Part shown: in pieces, positions 1 to 7,953 of the stretch
How the letters are laid out: every line of letters begins with the position of its first letter
How positions within the stretch are numbered: the first letter of the stretch is position 1
Source: Trypanosoma brucei gambiense DAL972
Lineage: Eukaryota; Euglenozoa; Kinetoplastea; Trypanosomatida; Trypanosomatidae
Assembly (NCBI RefSeq): GCF_000210295.1
Contig: NC_026737.1
Span: forward strand, 1,240,001-1,304,000
DNA length: 64,000 nucleotides
Direction: 5' to 3'
Program-made: the position numbers and the translations under genes
The notes under the pieces: generated by a model
Databases searched by the model: none
What the model saw: the letters and a program-made list of their open reading frames with translations, nothing else
Told to the model about the DNA's origin: nothing

Positions 1-192
1 CCTTGTCTCAGCACTCGTCAGCCACGACGTCGTGGCTGCCGCCATGATACGGTTACTTTCTGTGGTTTTATCCACATCGATGTATTTCGTGCACTTTGTA
101 GTGCAGTCGCACTTTTCCCCCCTTTAAATTAGGCGAAAACAAAACGCAGCGGTGCTTGTTGACAGTATTTTTTCAAGCCTGTCAGCCAGAAG

Positions 193-199
193 AAAAAAA
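193..199 (-). terminator. Pol III terminator of the tRNA-like gene
   Basis: A run of seven A on the plus strand is seven T on the coding strand and starts 4 bases after the 3' end of the tRNA-like gene. This is the usual Pol III stop signal and supports this gene as a real Pol III unit. Confidence 0.75.
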
Positions 200-202
200 G
201 AC

Positions 203-274
203 GCGCAGTCCGGGAATCGAACCCGGGGCTCCCGCTAATTGAGTGCGAGTGACTTTCCACTAGACTAACCGCGC
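203..274 (-). ncRNA. tRNA-like RNA with a 9-nt anticodon loop (candidate SRP-associated sRNA-76)
   Basis: The minus strand folds as a 72-nt cloverleaf. The acceptor stem is GCGCGGT with ACTGCGC. The D arm starts GTCTAGTGG and has a weak stem. The T arm is CCGGG-TTCGATT-CCCGG. Internal A box (TTAGTCTAGTGG) and B box (GGTTCGATTCC) are intact and a T7 terminator follows. The anticodon stem CTCGC/GCGGG closes a loop of nine bases, ACTCAATTA, instead of seven. If the flanking A-A pair is counted as stem, the triplet after U33 is CAA, but a leucine tRNA should have a long variable arm and this one has about 4 nt. It is therefore probably not a decoding tRNA. Trypanosomatids are known to have a tRNA-like RNA (sRNA-76 in T. 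brucei, sRNA-85 in Leptomonas) bound to the 7SL signal recognition particle. Identity with sRNA-76 is my inference. A tRNA pseudogene is the main alternative. Confidence 0.6.
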
Positions 275-336
275 CACTTGGGCGTTTGGTGTTTAAAATT
301 TTTTGCAACGTGCAGCGTCCGAAGAACGGAAAATGT

Positions 337-342
337 AAAAAA
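337..342 (-). terminator. Pol III terminator of tRNA-Val
   Basis: Six A on the plus strand (T6 on the coding strand) begin 4 bases after the 3' end of tRNA-Val, the expected Pol III terminator. Confidence 0.7.
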
Positions 343-345
343 GCT

Positions 346-417
346 ACGACGGGCGGGGATCGAACCCGCGATCTCTCGCGTGTGAGGCGAATGTCCTAAC
401 CACTAGACGACCATCGC
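346..417 (-). tRNA. tRNA-Val(CAC): tRNA-Val (anticodon CAC)
   Basis: The minus strand gives a complete 72-nt cloverleaf. The acceptor stem is GCGATGG with CCGTCGT (G-U pairs tolerated). The D arm starts GTCTAGTGGTTAGGAC. The anticodon stem TTCGC/GCGAG holds the 7-nt loop CTCACAC, which puts CAC at positions 34-36 after U33. The T arm is GCGGG-TTCGATC-CCCGC. A T6 terminator follows. It lies about 70 bases upstream of the tRNA-like gene on the same strand, so each gene has its own internal promoter and terminator. The CCA end is not encoded, as usual in eukaryotes. Confidence 0.95.
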
Positions 418-2516
418 ACGGTAAGCATTCCTCAGGGGTAGCTCATAGAAATGATTGTTGAACCGACCGGATCAAGCAGCTTGCGGGTGTTGCGGACGAA
501 TGGCTGTTAAGAGGCGAACCTGTTGGTTTGGAGGACTTTGGGGCGCACCCGGGTGGAGATGTTTCAGATGCGGAAGGGTTGGAAGAGTTGGAAGGGAGAT
601 GCGAATCCACCGCCTTACGCGAAGTGGGAGGCACGAAAAGGAAGCACGGCAACTGTAGCAAAAGCAACGTGAATGCCAGTGGTGTGTTTGCGTTGTTTCC
701 GCGGCGCTGGAAAGTGTGCAAAGACCGGAAAAATAGAGTTGTGGTTCATGTAAAACCGCATGCGTGCAATGCCCGGTGGTGAAGCAGGATTTAAACAAAA
801 AAAAAAGAGATAAATACGCGGGGGGGGGAAGTTTACGAGTTCAACATGTGAAAGGTGTTTCGTAGCAGGGGCTTCGATAATGCACATCAACCTCGTGAGT
901 ATGCACGGCCCCGTGGCACCGCTAAAGGGACTACGAGCAGTGGAGGGAAAGTGGGGTTAGCCGTAGCCGCGCCGGTGTTGAAACCAAAATAAAAAAAGGG
1001 ATGACGTGGAGGTAACAGTTAAGGAAGGAGAGGATAGAGAGAACAGGGTGGGGTTGGAATAAAATGTTCCTAGTAAACTTTTGATGTTCACGGGGCACGT
1101 GGGACTCCAAAGAGTAAGGAGAGGTGCGCACTTAAGGCACACACAAGAAAAATGCATACTGAATCCGATTGCGCGCTCCGAGGGGTTTCCTGACGCTTTT
1201 ATAAGGAAGTGGAAGGTGTAAAGTGAAACCCACCAGTGCCCCATACTGCGGCTAAACGTAAGCGAGGCGAGTTGGTCTAAAAGGTTTAGTAGGAAGGATA
1301 CACGGCGATGGAAAGAAGGACGTTTACAACAAATTGAAGTTGGGCATCCAAGGATTGCTGAGCCACTTGCCCGAATGCACTGCCGTGGAGAAGCTGAAGA
1401 TGAAACATGAACTAATAGGCTTGATGGGGAAAGCGCCTCGCGGGGAGGCAAAATTGGCGGGGTTCCTTTCCGTTTGACTCGGAAAGGGAGGGTGCCGGTG
1501 CTCAATGGTTGGGAGATGGCTCCGATCAGTGATGCGGAAGGAAGAGAACAAACGAATCAAGAATAGGGGCGCCCGAAACAAATCCACCACCGGAGACGTC
1601 GGATTGAGGAGTGTGTGTGCGTGTGGGGGGGAGGAAGGGGAGCAGCGGTGGAAGGACGATCTCTGCAAAGCACGGCGTGGACACAAATTGATTGTAGTTC
1701 ACTAATTCCCTCGTGGTCTGCTTTCGCCCATTCTCCATAGTGATGCATAAGTTCCCGCTGCGACTGTCAATGACGGGCTGCCCATCAACGGGCTGTTTCC
1801 ATTCAAAGAGGCAGGCAGCGCTGCGTGTGATTTCCATTCCCACGTGTTAGAGAAATCCACCGACAGTACAGGGTGACTTTTAGCTTGACTCAGCTCCGCA
1901 ACGCAAAGAGGAAAGGCAGCTTTTTTTTTTTTAAAAAAAAAGAGATCTTGGGGCTGATCACGCACAAACGCCGATGTAAGAAACGTTGGCTTTTGTCTCA
2001 TTGTTGACTCGTCTTTCTTGACACATTGGCCTGGGTCCCAGGCGCGAGGGAAGGAACCGCAACAGTTTAGCGGGGCTCAGTGTGGGTGATGTGGGTGCAA
2101 GCCGACTGAGCTCAGTTAATCGTCCCAATGATAATGCGGTGCAACTTTTTTGCCATATTGTGTGTGCGTGTGTGTGTGTCCGAAAACCCTCCGCTAACAA
2201 CTCAGCTTTAGCGGTGGTTACATACATCGACGCAATTCATGCACCCCCGTTTGTCTCGGGCGTGTGGGTAACCATCGCTTCACCTATGTGGTGTAGAGAG
2301 CTGTGAAATTCAAGGAGAAAAAACAGTATGTAAAAAGCAAAAACTCTGCTTACGTGTGTTGCTTGTGCTTCATCGGAAGGGGACACTCCGCGTAAGTTAC
2401 AATAATTAGATTAAACGCCCCTCGTACGGCACTCCAACTGCATTAGGTTCCATTTCCCCCCCCCCCACACACACACACCCACTCTCCCCTCTGTGCGATC
2501 CGGACCAGAAAATTCT
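418..2516. other. Intergenic, end of the directional gene cluster; no gene seen
   Basis: Between tRNA-Val and the stop of the MYND gene there are short ORFs on both strands, but their Ser/Pro/His-rich composition and overlap look random. A T12A9 tract lies at 1921-1941, a GT-rich stretch near 2161-2180, and a C-run plus CA-run at about 2458-2480. The stretch probably holds the long 3' UTR of the MYND gene and the end of the polycistronic unit. Confidence 0.5.
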
Positions 2517-4055
2517 TCAGCTGAAGGCAGCGGACTTTAGGGTCTGCACTTCAGTTTCTGCTGTCTTTATAATCGTCGGCGCTACCTTTCGGCGGGCCAT
2601 CTCCATGCAGAGGGGCCGATGTGACTTGTAATCTTCTCGTTGACATGCCACACCACAATAAGATACGGTGCGGCAAGCGGCGCACTTCAGCACTTCTTTT
2701 ACATTTCCCGGGCAACACGGATTGTGGCATTTCGGGGTAACCCCATTTTCATTTGGCGGCGTCTTACTGTGCACCGCAAGGTGATATTGAGGCTCGCTCA
2801 GGAAGGCGAATGTGGTAATGATGTACTCCTTAAGTGTGTGCAGATGCTGTGTCACACTACCTTTCCCGAGGCGTGTGTATATGTTGTCGGCGGTGGTGAG
2901 TGCGCGGTCCAGCACCGGAAGTTGTTCGCTTGCGCACGCCATATTTTTCACTTCCCGTCGCACCACATGCAATGCGAGGGCGACGCTTGCAACATGGGAT
3001 GGAAGATCAGTATGCAGGTTTATTGACCCCGTCATGATCGCCTTCACGTGGCGGAATGCGTCGAACAGTGCTACTCTCGCTGCAAAAAGGGACCCATTTT
3101 GAACCCTACGCACCGGCTTGTCGAGGAAAGGATTGCGGTAATCCAGTCGCTGGAGCAAATCCTCCACCAACTTACATGCAAACGCATCATCCTCCTTTAC
3201 TGCCATCATAAGCAAACAGTCAATGACTTTCATTTTCTCAATGTCCTTTATAAACAACGTGTACGTGCTACGGAACTTCACGTAACATGGACAACGGTCA
3301 CAACAGACATATGTCCCAGTTCCATTCGCATTGGCACCCTGGAACATGCTATACACACCAACGCACGGGCTAAAGCAAAAGAACAGCGCCCTTAGCGAAT
3401 CCATCAACGCACCAAAGATCTCCAAGTTGTCGAGCGAGGCCCTCAAACCATTTATTAAGCTGAGGGTGGTTTTCATAGCCTCTTCTGCATTGGAGGTGCT
3501 AAATTTGGTTGGGGTATTTCTGGGTTCCCCAATATCCAGTATGAATTCCTTAATGTTTCCGAGGGCTTCTACCTTCGAATTCACGTCCCATTGCGGGTAC
3601 TTGGAAACAAGCCGGATAGCCTCAAAAACACGACGGGCGATGTCACAAAATGAATCCATACCCTTGGGAAACCGCGGCCATTCTTCCTCATCCTTCGCCG
3701 CCGTCGCGTTGTAGAACTCATAGCAAGCCTCTCCCAAAAAAGGGTCCTTATGGAGTACGGCGAATGCCATGAAGTCATTAAGCAGGCGAAGTGCCGCAGG
3801 GAAGCGGTCCTCTGGTTGAAAACAGGCTCCAATGTAATCCACCAACCATCCGAGGTCGATGGATTGAAAGGGATATCGGAGTACGGTTGCATTGTTCATT
3901 GTGCTTTCCACCGCTTGTGCATTTGCCAAACGGGTCTCATTACTGGGCGTGGATGGGGAAGTTGTCATGGTCGGTTTGACTAACAGGCGCGCATTATTTT
4001 CAAGAACGAGCGCAAGGGGAGAAAAGCAACGGGAGATGGATGAGGGACTCGTCAT
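2517..4055 (-). CDS. MYND zinc-finger protein
   Basis: A 512-aa protein of unknown role. The C-terminal MYND finger spans about residues 443-483 with cysteines at 443, 447/448, 458, 461, 467 and 471, then H479 and C483, in the usual C-x2-C / YCxxxC / Hx3C order. MYND fingers bind proline-rich partners; no SET domain is seen, so methyltransferase activity is not supported. The preceding 440 residues look mostly helical and include a separate cysteine cluster (CCDRCPC, near residue 250). The start is the first ATG after a strong polypyrimidine tract (4137-4180) and its first AG (4113-4114). It is followed by PSF3 upstream in the same transcription unit and is the last protein gene before the tRNA genes. 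Family certain, function unknown. Confidence 0.85.
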   Translation of the reverse strand: MTSPSSISRCFSPLALVLENNARLLVKPTMTTSPSTPSNETRLANAQAVESTMNNATVLRYPFQSIDLGWLVDYIGACFQPEDRFPAALRLLNDFMAFAVLHKDPFLGEACYEFYNATAAKDEEEWPRFPKGMDSFCDIARRVFEAIRLVSKYPQWDVNSKVEALGNIKEFILDIGEPRNTPTKFSTSNAEEAMKTTLSLINGLRASLDNLEIFGALMDSLRALFFCFSPCVGVYSMFQGANANGTGTYVCCDRCPCYVKFRSTYTLFIKDIEKMKVIDCLLMMAVKEDDAFACKLVEDLLQRLDYRNPFLDKPVRRVQNGSLFAARVALFDAFRHVKAIMTGSINLHTDLPSHVASVALALHVVRREVKNMACASEQLPVLDRALTTADNIYTRLGKGSVTQHLHTLKEYIITTFAFLSEPQYHLAVHSKTPPNENGVTPKCHNPCCPGNVKEVLKCAACRTVSYCGVACQREDYKSHRPLCMEMARRKVAPTIIKTAETEVQTLKSAAFS

Positions 4056-4112
4056 GAAGTGGAAGCGAAGGGAGGATTACAGGTTTCCAACAAGATCAGT
4101 CGTTGCAGTTAC

Positions 4113-4180
4113 CTGAATGTAGTTCCACGGTGCCAACAACGGAAGGAAAAAAGAAAAAAAAAGAAAAAAAAAGAAAAGAA
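4113..4180 (-). promoter_or_regulatory. Polypyrimidine tract and spliced-leader acceptor of the MYND gene
   Basis: The plus strand holds a nearly pure purine run (4137-4180), i.e. a T-rich pyrimidine tract on the coding strand. The first AG after it is at 4113-4114, giving a predicted 5' UTR of about 57 nt before the ATG at 4055. Predicted from sequence only. Confidence 0.6.
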
Positions 4181-4265
4181 TAATATATGGTATACGCCCC
4201 CCCCCCACCCCCCAAATCAGTGGGGCCACGCGATATAGTTGGTTGTCACTTGCCTCCGTTACGAT

Positions 4266-4802
4266 CTAGAAGGCGCTACGGTACCATTGTCGTTCCTCCT
4301 CCATTCCACGAATTAACGCGTCCAGAAGGTCCCGCTCACTTTCACAGAGCTTCTCTCGCACATCACTCAAGTCAAACCCCTTCTTCGCAGCTGCACGGAT
4401 GATTTTAAGATATCGCAACTGATAGAGTCTAAAGAGTTGCCCCGCTAGTCGGTTGCCATCGCCCGTGGGGAGCATTGCACACAGCAGAAGCCCTGCTTCA
4501 TAATAGTAAGGTGATTTAGCATGAAGACTCACAGCAAGTGGGTCAGTTTTAAATTCGCGAAATACCGATGTGGTGTAACGTGGCGGAACCTGGGGCACTA
4601 TATGACCTACTTGGCGAAAAGCCACTGCTGCCCACAGGGGAAGAGTTGCGGTACTTCCCACTTGCACCTCGTCATGAGTCTCGCCCTCAGCGGTACGGGG
4701 GTTAACGTCTTTGCCAAGCCCAAACAAGGGTGTGGTAAAGGTGACTGGGATTAACTCCTCATTGGATAAAATGCTAGAGAGATCAAAATAATTCTTAATC
4801 AT
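4266..4802 (-). CDS. PSF3: GINS complex subunit PSF3
   Basis: A 178-aa protein matching the Psf3 subunit of GINS, which joins MCM2-7 and Cdc45 in the replicative CMG helicase in the nucleus. The N-terminus carries the typical Psf3 pattern: YFDLSSIL near residue 5, then IPVTF and FGLG. LPLWAA follows at the B-domain to A-domain transition, and a helical C-terminal half ends near WYRSAF. Psf3 is normally about 190-215 aa. The open frame extends upstream to an ATG at 4925, but the first AG after the pyrimidine tract (4814-4815) lies inside that extension. Psf3 proteins also begin just before the YFDL/YYDL motif, so I start at Met 4802. The extra 41 residues show no family similarity. Identification is by motif recall; alignment would settle it. 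Confidence 0.85.
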   Translation of the reverse strand: MIKNYFDLSSILSNEELIPVTFTTPLFGLGKDVNPRTAEGETHDEVQVGSTATLPLWAAVAFRQVGHIVPQVPPRYTTSVFREFKTDPLAVSLHAKSPYYYEAGLLLCAMLPTGDGNRLAGQLFRLYQLRYLKIIRAAAKKGFDLSDVREKLCESERDLLDALIRGMEEERQWYRSAF

Positions 4803-4813
4803 TCTACCGTTTT

Positions 4814-4860
4814 CTATTTGATAAGTGAAGGCAAAATAATGGGTCCCATGGAAGGGGAAA
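4814..4860 (-). promoter_or_regulatory. Predicted spliced-leader acceptor that sets the PSF3 start
   Basis: A short pyrimidine tract (about 4847-4857 on the coding strand, CATTTCCCCTTCC) is followed by the first AG at 4814-4815, 12 nt before the ATG at 4802. An mRNA spliced here would lack the upstream ATG at 4925. Confidence 0.45.
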
Positions 4861-4925
4861 TGACACAGTGTATATCCGCACACAATTATCTTTGGTACTA
4901 AATGAAAGGTCATGCGGCTTCCCAT

Positions 4926-5240
4926 TCGGAAGGATTAAAAAGTGAGTGAATCATCTGATACATGCAGTCTCCCTGTGCGCTTCTACAAGCAAGAGGGCAG
5001 GAAAATAAGATAAAATAAAATACCACCGTAATGATGATGAGGCTTGGTATTAGAGGTATAAGATCCTTTCTCCATATAGAGCAATGAAAAAAAAAGATCT
5101 AATCTTCCTGCCTTCGTGCCAGCACCAAAAAACACCAAGAGCACTTAACAACACCAACGACAAAAAAAAAAAGTACATACAGGTGATTTACATTTACGTA
5201 TACAAGCCGAACCCATCAGGGGAATTTTGTTTCCTCTTTC
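4926..5240. other. Intergenic, no gene seen
   Basis: AT-rich spacer between the PSF3 reading frame and the next gene with A-rich runs; it should hold the 5' signals of PSF3 and the 3' UTR of the gene at 5241. No ORF or RNA fold of note. Confidence 0.4.
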
Positions 5241-6077
5241 TTAGGGATGGATAATCGGCGGAAAGTCTTCGTGCGCCCTCAGGGAGCGAAGCTGCATGAA
5301 TTGCTCTTGACGGTCAACAATGCCCCGCAAAATGTCAATGTTTGTTTGGTTAAGAGGTCTGTTTACAATACCACGAACCTCACGCAGGAGTTCCTTCAGC
5401 TGTCCCTCTGAAGCGGCCATCGCTTGCTTTCGTTTCTTTTCGTTTTCGTAGTCCACCTTATAGTCATTCTCTGCGCCACGCTTCTTGATATCTTCGAGCT
5501 CGTCCACATCCATTTCAATTCTGCGCCGTTCTCCGTGTTCGCGCAGGATGAGCTCCTCGAGTTTCGCTAACTTTTGCGTGGTCACGCTGCTCACGTCACT
5601 GTCCTTGTCTTGAGAACGTATGGGTTTCTTGAAAGCCATATTGCCAAATGTATCGCATAGACCGGAAGCAGCGCAATTCTTCGCAAGCACTTTGTGTGGA
5701 CCAGGGAGCCAACCATATGTCTCACCAGCGTGCACACAACACGTGGTACCAGGACGCTTTTTGGTGCATCCGAATGGAAAATGGTTTGCAGTTGAACGAA
5801 GCTGCTCCCGCTTGTTCCTCCAGCTCCCCGGATGTGCTGCGGAGCGGGGGATGCAAGGACAACCACCCGTCGCGTTGTAATAATTATTGGTTCTTGGTTG
5901 CGCGAGAACCTTATAATTGGGTAACCCGAGTGGATGGCCGTAGCAATCGCAATGGTGGTACTTTTTATCGTGTTGTGCCGCCGCTGCAGTGGGCAGGCGC
6001 GATGGCCGTTGGGGAGTTTCTGTGGAGGGCTTTTCAGTGGCTGGTTTATGGGGGTTTAACACCGCCCCTCCAATCAT
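5241..6077 (-). CDS. Conserved hypothetical protein, CPCIP-family paralogue 1
   Basis: A 278-aa soluble protein that I do not recognise. An N-terminal Cys/Tyr-rich module runs from about residue 38 to 130: KYHHCDCYGH, LPNYK, PRT, GGCPCIP and GETYGW...GPHKV. A charged, probably coiled-coil middle follows (about 165-225). The C-terminal helix carries REVRGIVNRPL and NIDILRGIVDRQEQF. The protein at 6789-7598 shares all these elements in the same order, so the two are tandem duplicates that have diverged strongly. The start is the first ATG after a pyrimidine tract (near 6200) and a following AG. No membrane segment or signal is seen. The fold of short Tyr/Pro/Gly motifs followed by coils recalls microtubule-associated axonemal proteins, but that is a guess. 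Confidence 0.75.
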   Translation of the reverse strand: MIGGAVLNPHKPATEKPSTETPQRPSRLPTAAAAQHDKKYHHCDCYGHPLGLPNYKVLAQPRTNNYYNATGGCPCIPRSAAHPGSWRNKREQLRSTANHFPFGCTKKRPGTTCCVHAGETYGWLPGPHKVLAKNCAASGLCDTFGNMAFKKPIRSQDKDSDVSSVTTQKLAKLEELILREHGERRRIEMDVDELEDIKKRGAENDYKVDYENEKKRKQAMAASEGQLKELLREVRGIVNRPLNQTNIDILRGIVDRQEQFMQLRSLRAHEDFPPIIHP

Positions 6078-6788
6078 GTTTTTTTGTTATCTGGCTTGTT
6101 TTTATTCCTTCCTTCCGTATTGGTCTACCAACTGCGTCGACCTTATATTTATTCTTTCTAGAGTCTACTGTTATTTGCGTTCGACCGTATCATTTAGAAC
6201 GAAAAAAAAGAAAAGGATGGGTCCAACAGAATGAAAAAGAAATAGCAAAAGCATACACAGTGGCTTCAAAAGCTCACGGGACACCGCCACAGCTATCCAA
6301 CAAACAACGGAAACTAACGACATCGTCACTTTGCCCGGCGCCGGAAGGGAAGGGGAGAAGCAATGGACTAAGGTGTGAAGCCTCCTAAACTCATTACGCT
6401 GAACTCGTCAACTACCTCTCCATTTCTCACATAAATACATACAATCTCCGCCTCCGCGCTGGAAACATCACGGAAGGAGAGAATAATACTTGAAGTTTAC
6501 ATTTTTCTTTCTTTCCGCAGCATAACGGAGCCTAGGATAAAAGCAACGTGCGACAAAGCGCCAGGACTCGGATCGCACGCTAGCAACTCCTCCTCCCTGG
6601 CGAAAAATCTAAGAATAATTTGTACAAAAGTATTGGGGGCCAAAATGCGGGAGGTAAGATGGTGTACGTCTTCTTATGTGTACAAAAAAATAATGGAGGA
6701 AATATCGCTTCCCAAGAATCCGCATTTGTTAATTGAAATCCCCCATCAATTCACGCATCTTTTTTCTTTTTGTTACTTTCCTCACCCG
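6078..6788. other. Intergenic, no gene seen
   Basis: Spacer between the two CPCIP paralogues. It contains the pyrimidine tract (purines on the plus strand near 6199-6217) that should direct trans-splicing of the gene at 5241. A long plus-strand ORF crossing it (5648-6388) is the antisense shadow of the gene and is not accepted. Confidence 0.4.
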
Positions 6789-7598
6789 TCATACCCGCCC
6801 TGATGTCTTCTGTGATCCGAAGCTACGAGCAAAATTCCGCATTCTCTCTTGCTCTTCCAGTGTGTAATACATACGAATGATGTTGAGCTTAGAACCCACT
6901 GGCTGCCGCGTGACAAAGCGCAGCTCATCCATCACAGCATCGTATTGCTCCCCTACCGTCTTGGGTTCTTCATGATCTTCACTCAGCTGTGCTTCCCTGG
7001 CCGCAGCTGCAGCTTCTGCAAGTAGTCGTGCGTGGCGGCTTCCGCGAAGCCCGGTTTCATTTTCCAACTCTTCCAACTGCTTCTCAGCCTCCGCGCGATG
7101 GCAAATCTCATCACGAAGCACAGCCTTTAGGAACTCCTTGCGGTCGTACATTTGCTCGTATTTTCGCTCACCTGGCGTCAGACGCCTCGGTTGGCCAATG
7201 GCAGGAAAAGTATGTTTGGCCACCGTGCCGCCGTAGTTGCAGGCGTTGGGGAAGACGAGGCGGGCTCTCGTTACGGGATCCCGAAGTGTCGCTCCATCTC
7301 CAGGCACGCTGGCTGCCTTATGCACTCTGTGCTTGCCAGGTTCGAAGTCACGGTAAGTTTCCTCAGGAAATGCCACATTGCGTTTTGCAGGGTTTTCGCT
7401 GCAGTATGTGGTGTTGAAATTCTTCTCCCTCTTGTTGGGGATGCACGGGCAGGCACTCACCTTCTGCTTTGCGTAGAAGCCCTGCAGCGTGCGCGGGTTG
7501 GTCAGTTTCTTATAGTTGGGCAATTGCTGTGTGTGTCCGTAGCACTCGCACACGTGATACTTGTCTGAGTGAGTGACATTGTTGCTCGTCTGAGCCAT
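6789..7598 (-). CDS. Conserved hypothetical protein, CPCIP-family paralogue 2
   Basis: A 269-aa soluble protein, tandem paralogue of the gene at 5241. It has the same ordered elements: KYHVCECYGH, LPNYK, NPRT, ACPCIP, then EETYRDFEPGKHRV, a charged coiled-coil region (about 150-205) with an alanine-rich stretch, and a C-terminal helix with DELRFVTRQPVG and LNIIRMYYTLEEQERM. Overall identity to its neighbour looks low outside these blocks, so the duplication is old. The two Cys pairs (CxC of CECYGH and CPC) are kept in both copies, suggesting structural or metal-binding use. Function unknown; no domain of known role recognised. Confidence 0.75.
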   Translation of the reverse strand: MAQTSNNVTHSDKYHVCECYGHTQQLPNYKKLTNPRTLQGFYAKQKVSACPCIPNKREKNFNTTYCSENPAKRNVAFPEETYRDFEPGKHRVHKAASVPGDGATLRDPVTRARLVFPNACNYGGTVAKHTFPAIGQPRRLTPGERKYEQMYDRKEFLKAVLRDEICHRAEAEKQLEELENETGLRGSRHARLLAEAAAAAREAQLSEDHEEPKTVGEQYDAVMDELRFVTRQPVGSKLNIIRMYYTLEEQERMRNFARSFGSQKTSGRV

Positions 7599-7953
7599 CC
7601 TTGATTTCTTTCCTCCTTTGCTTGAAGAATATCACCTGCTCAATTCCTTCCCTTTCCCCTTCTCTTTTTCTGTGTTTAGTTCCGATTTTGTATTCCTGAG
7701 TTTCTTCACTCTTTCCCTTTAACAAAAAGGAGGATCTGATGCCCAACAGGTTGACAAAGTGATTGGAAGAAAGAAGGGAAGGTCAAAAAATAAATAAAAA
7801 AAGAAAGAAAATCACGTTTCGGTGAAGTGACATCTGCTGAGGAAAGCAAGTAGTTCCCGGCCGAACGGGAACAATGCGTTGGCCACGTTCCACCACCAGT
7901 CTTCAGGTTACATACACCACTTTCAACAAATATTAAACGAACGAAAGCGCCAC

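Noticed and set aside
2..127. Plus-strand frame open from the left window edge to a TAA at 125-127
   Set aside because: Only about 41 codons, no recognisable similarity, and it could be chance; the sequence to the left would be needed.
443..2306. Many short ORFs on both strands between tRNA-Val and the MYND gene
   Set aside because: They overlap one another, are rich in Ser, Pro, His or Cys, and show no domain, splice signal or consistent frame.
5648..6388. Plus-strand ORF of 246 codons
   Set aside because: Antisense to the gene at 5241, which has a conserved paralogue next to it; the plus frame has no similarity and ends in spacer DNA.
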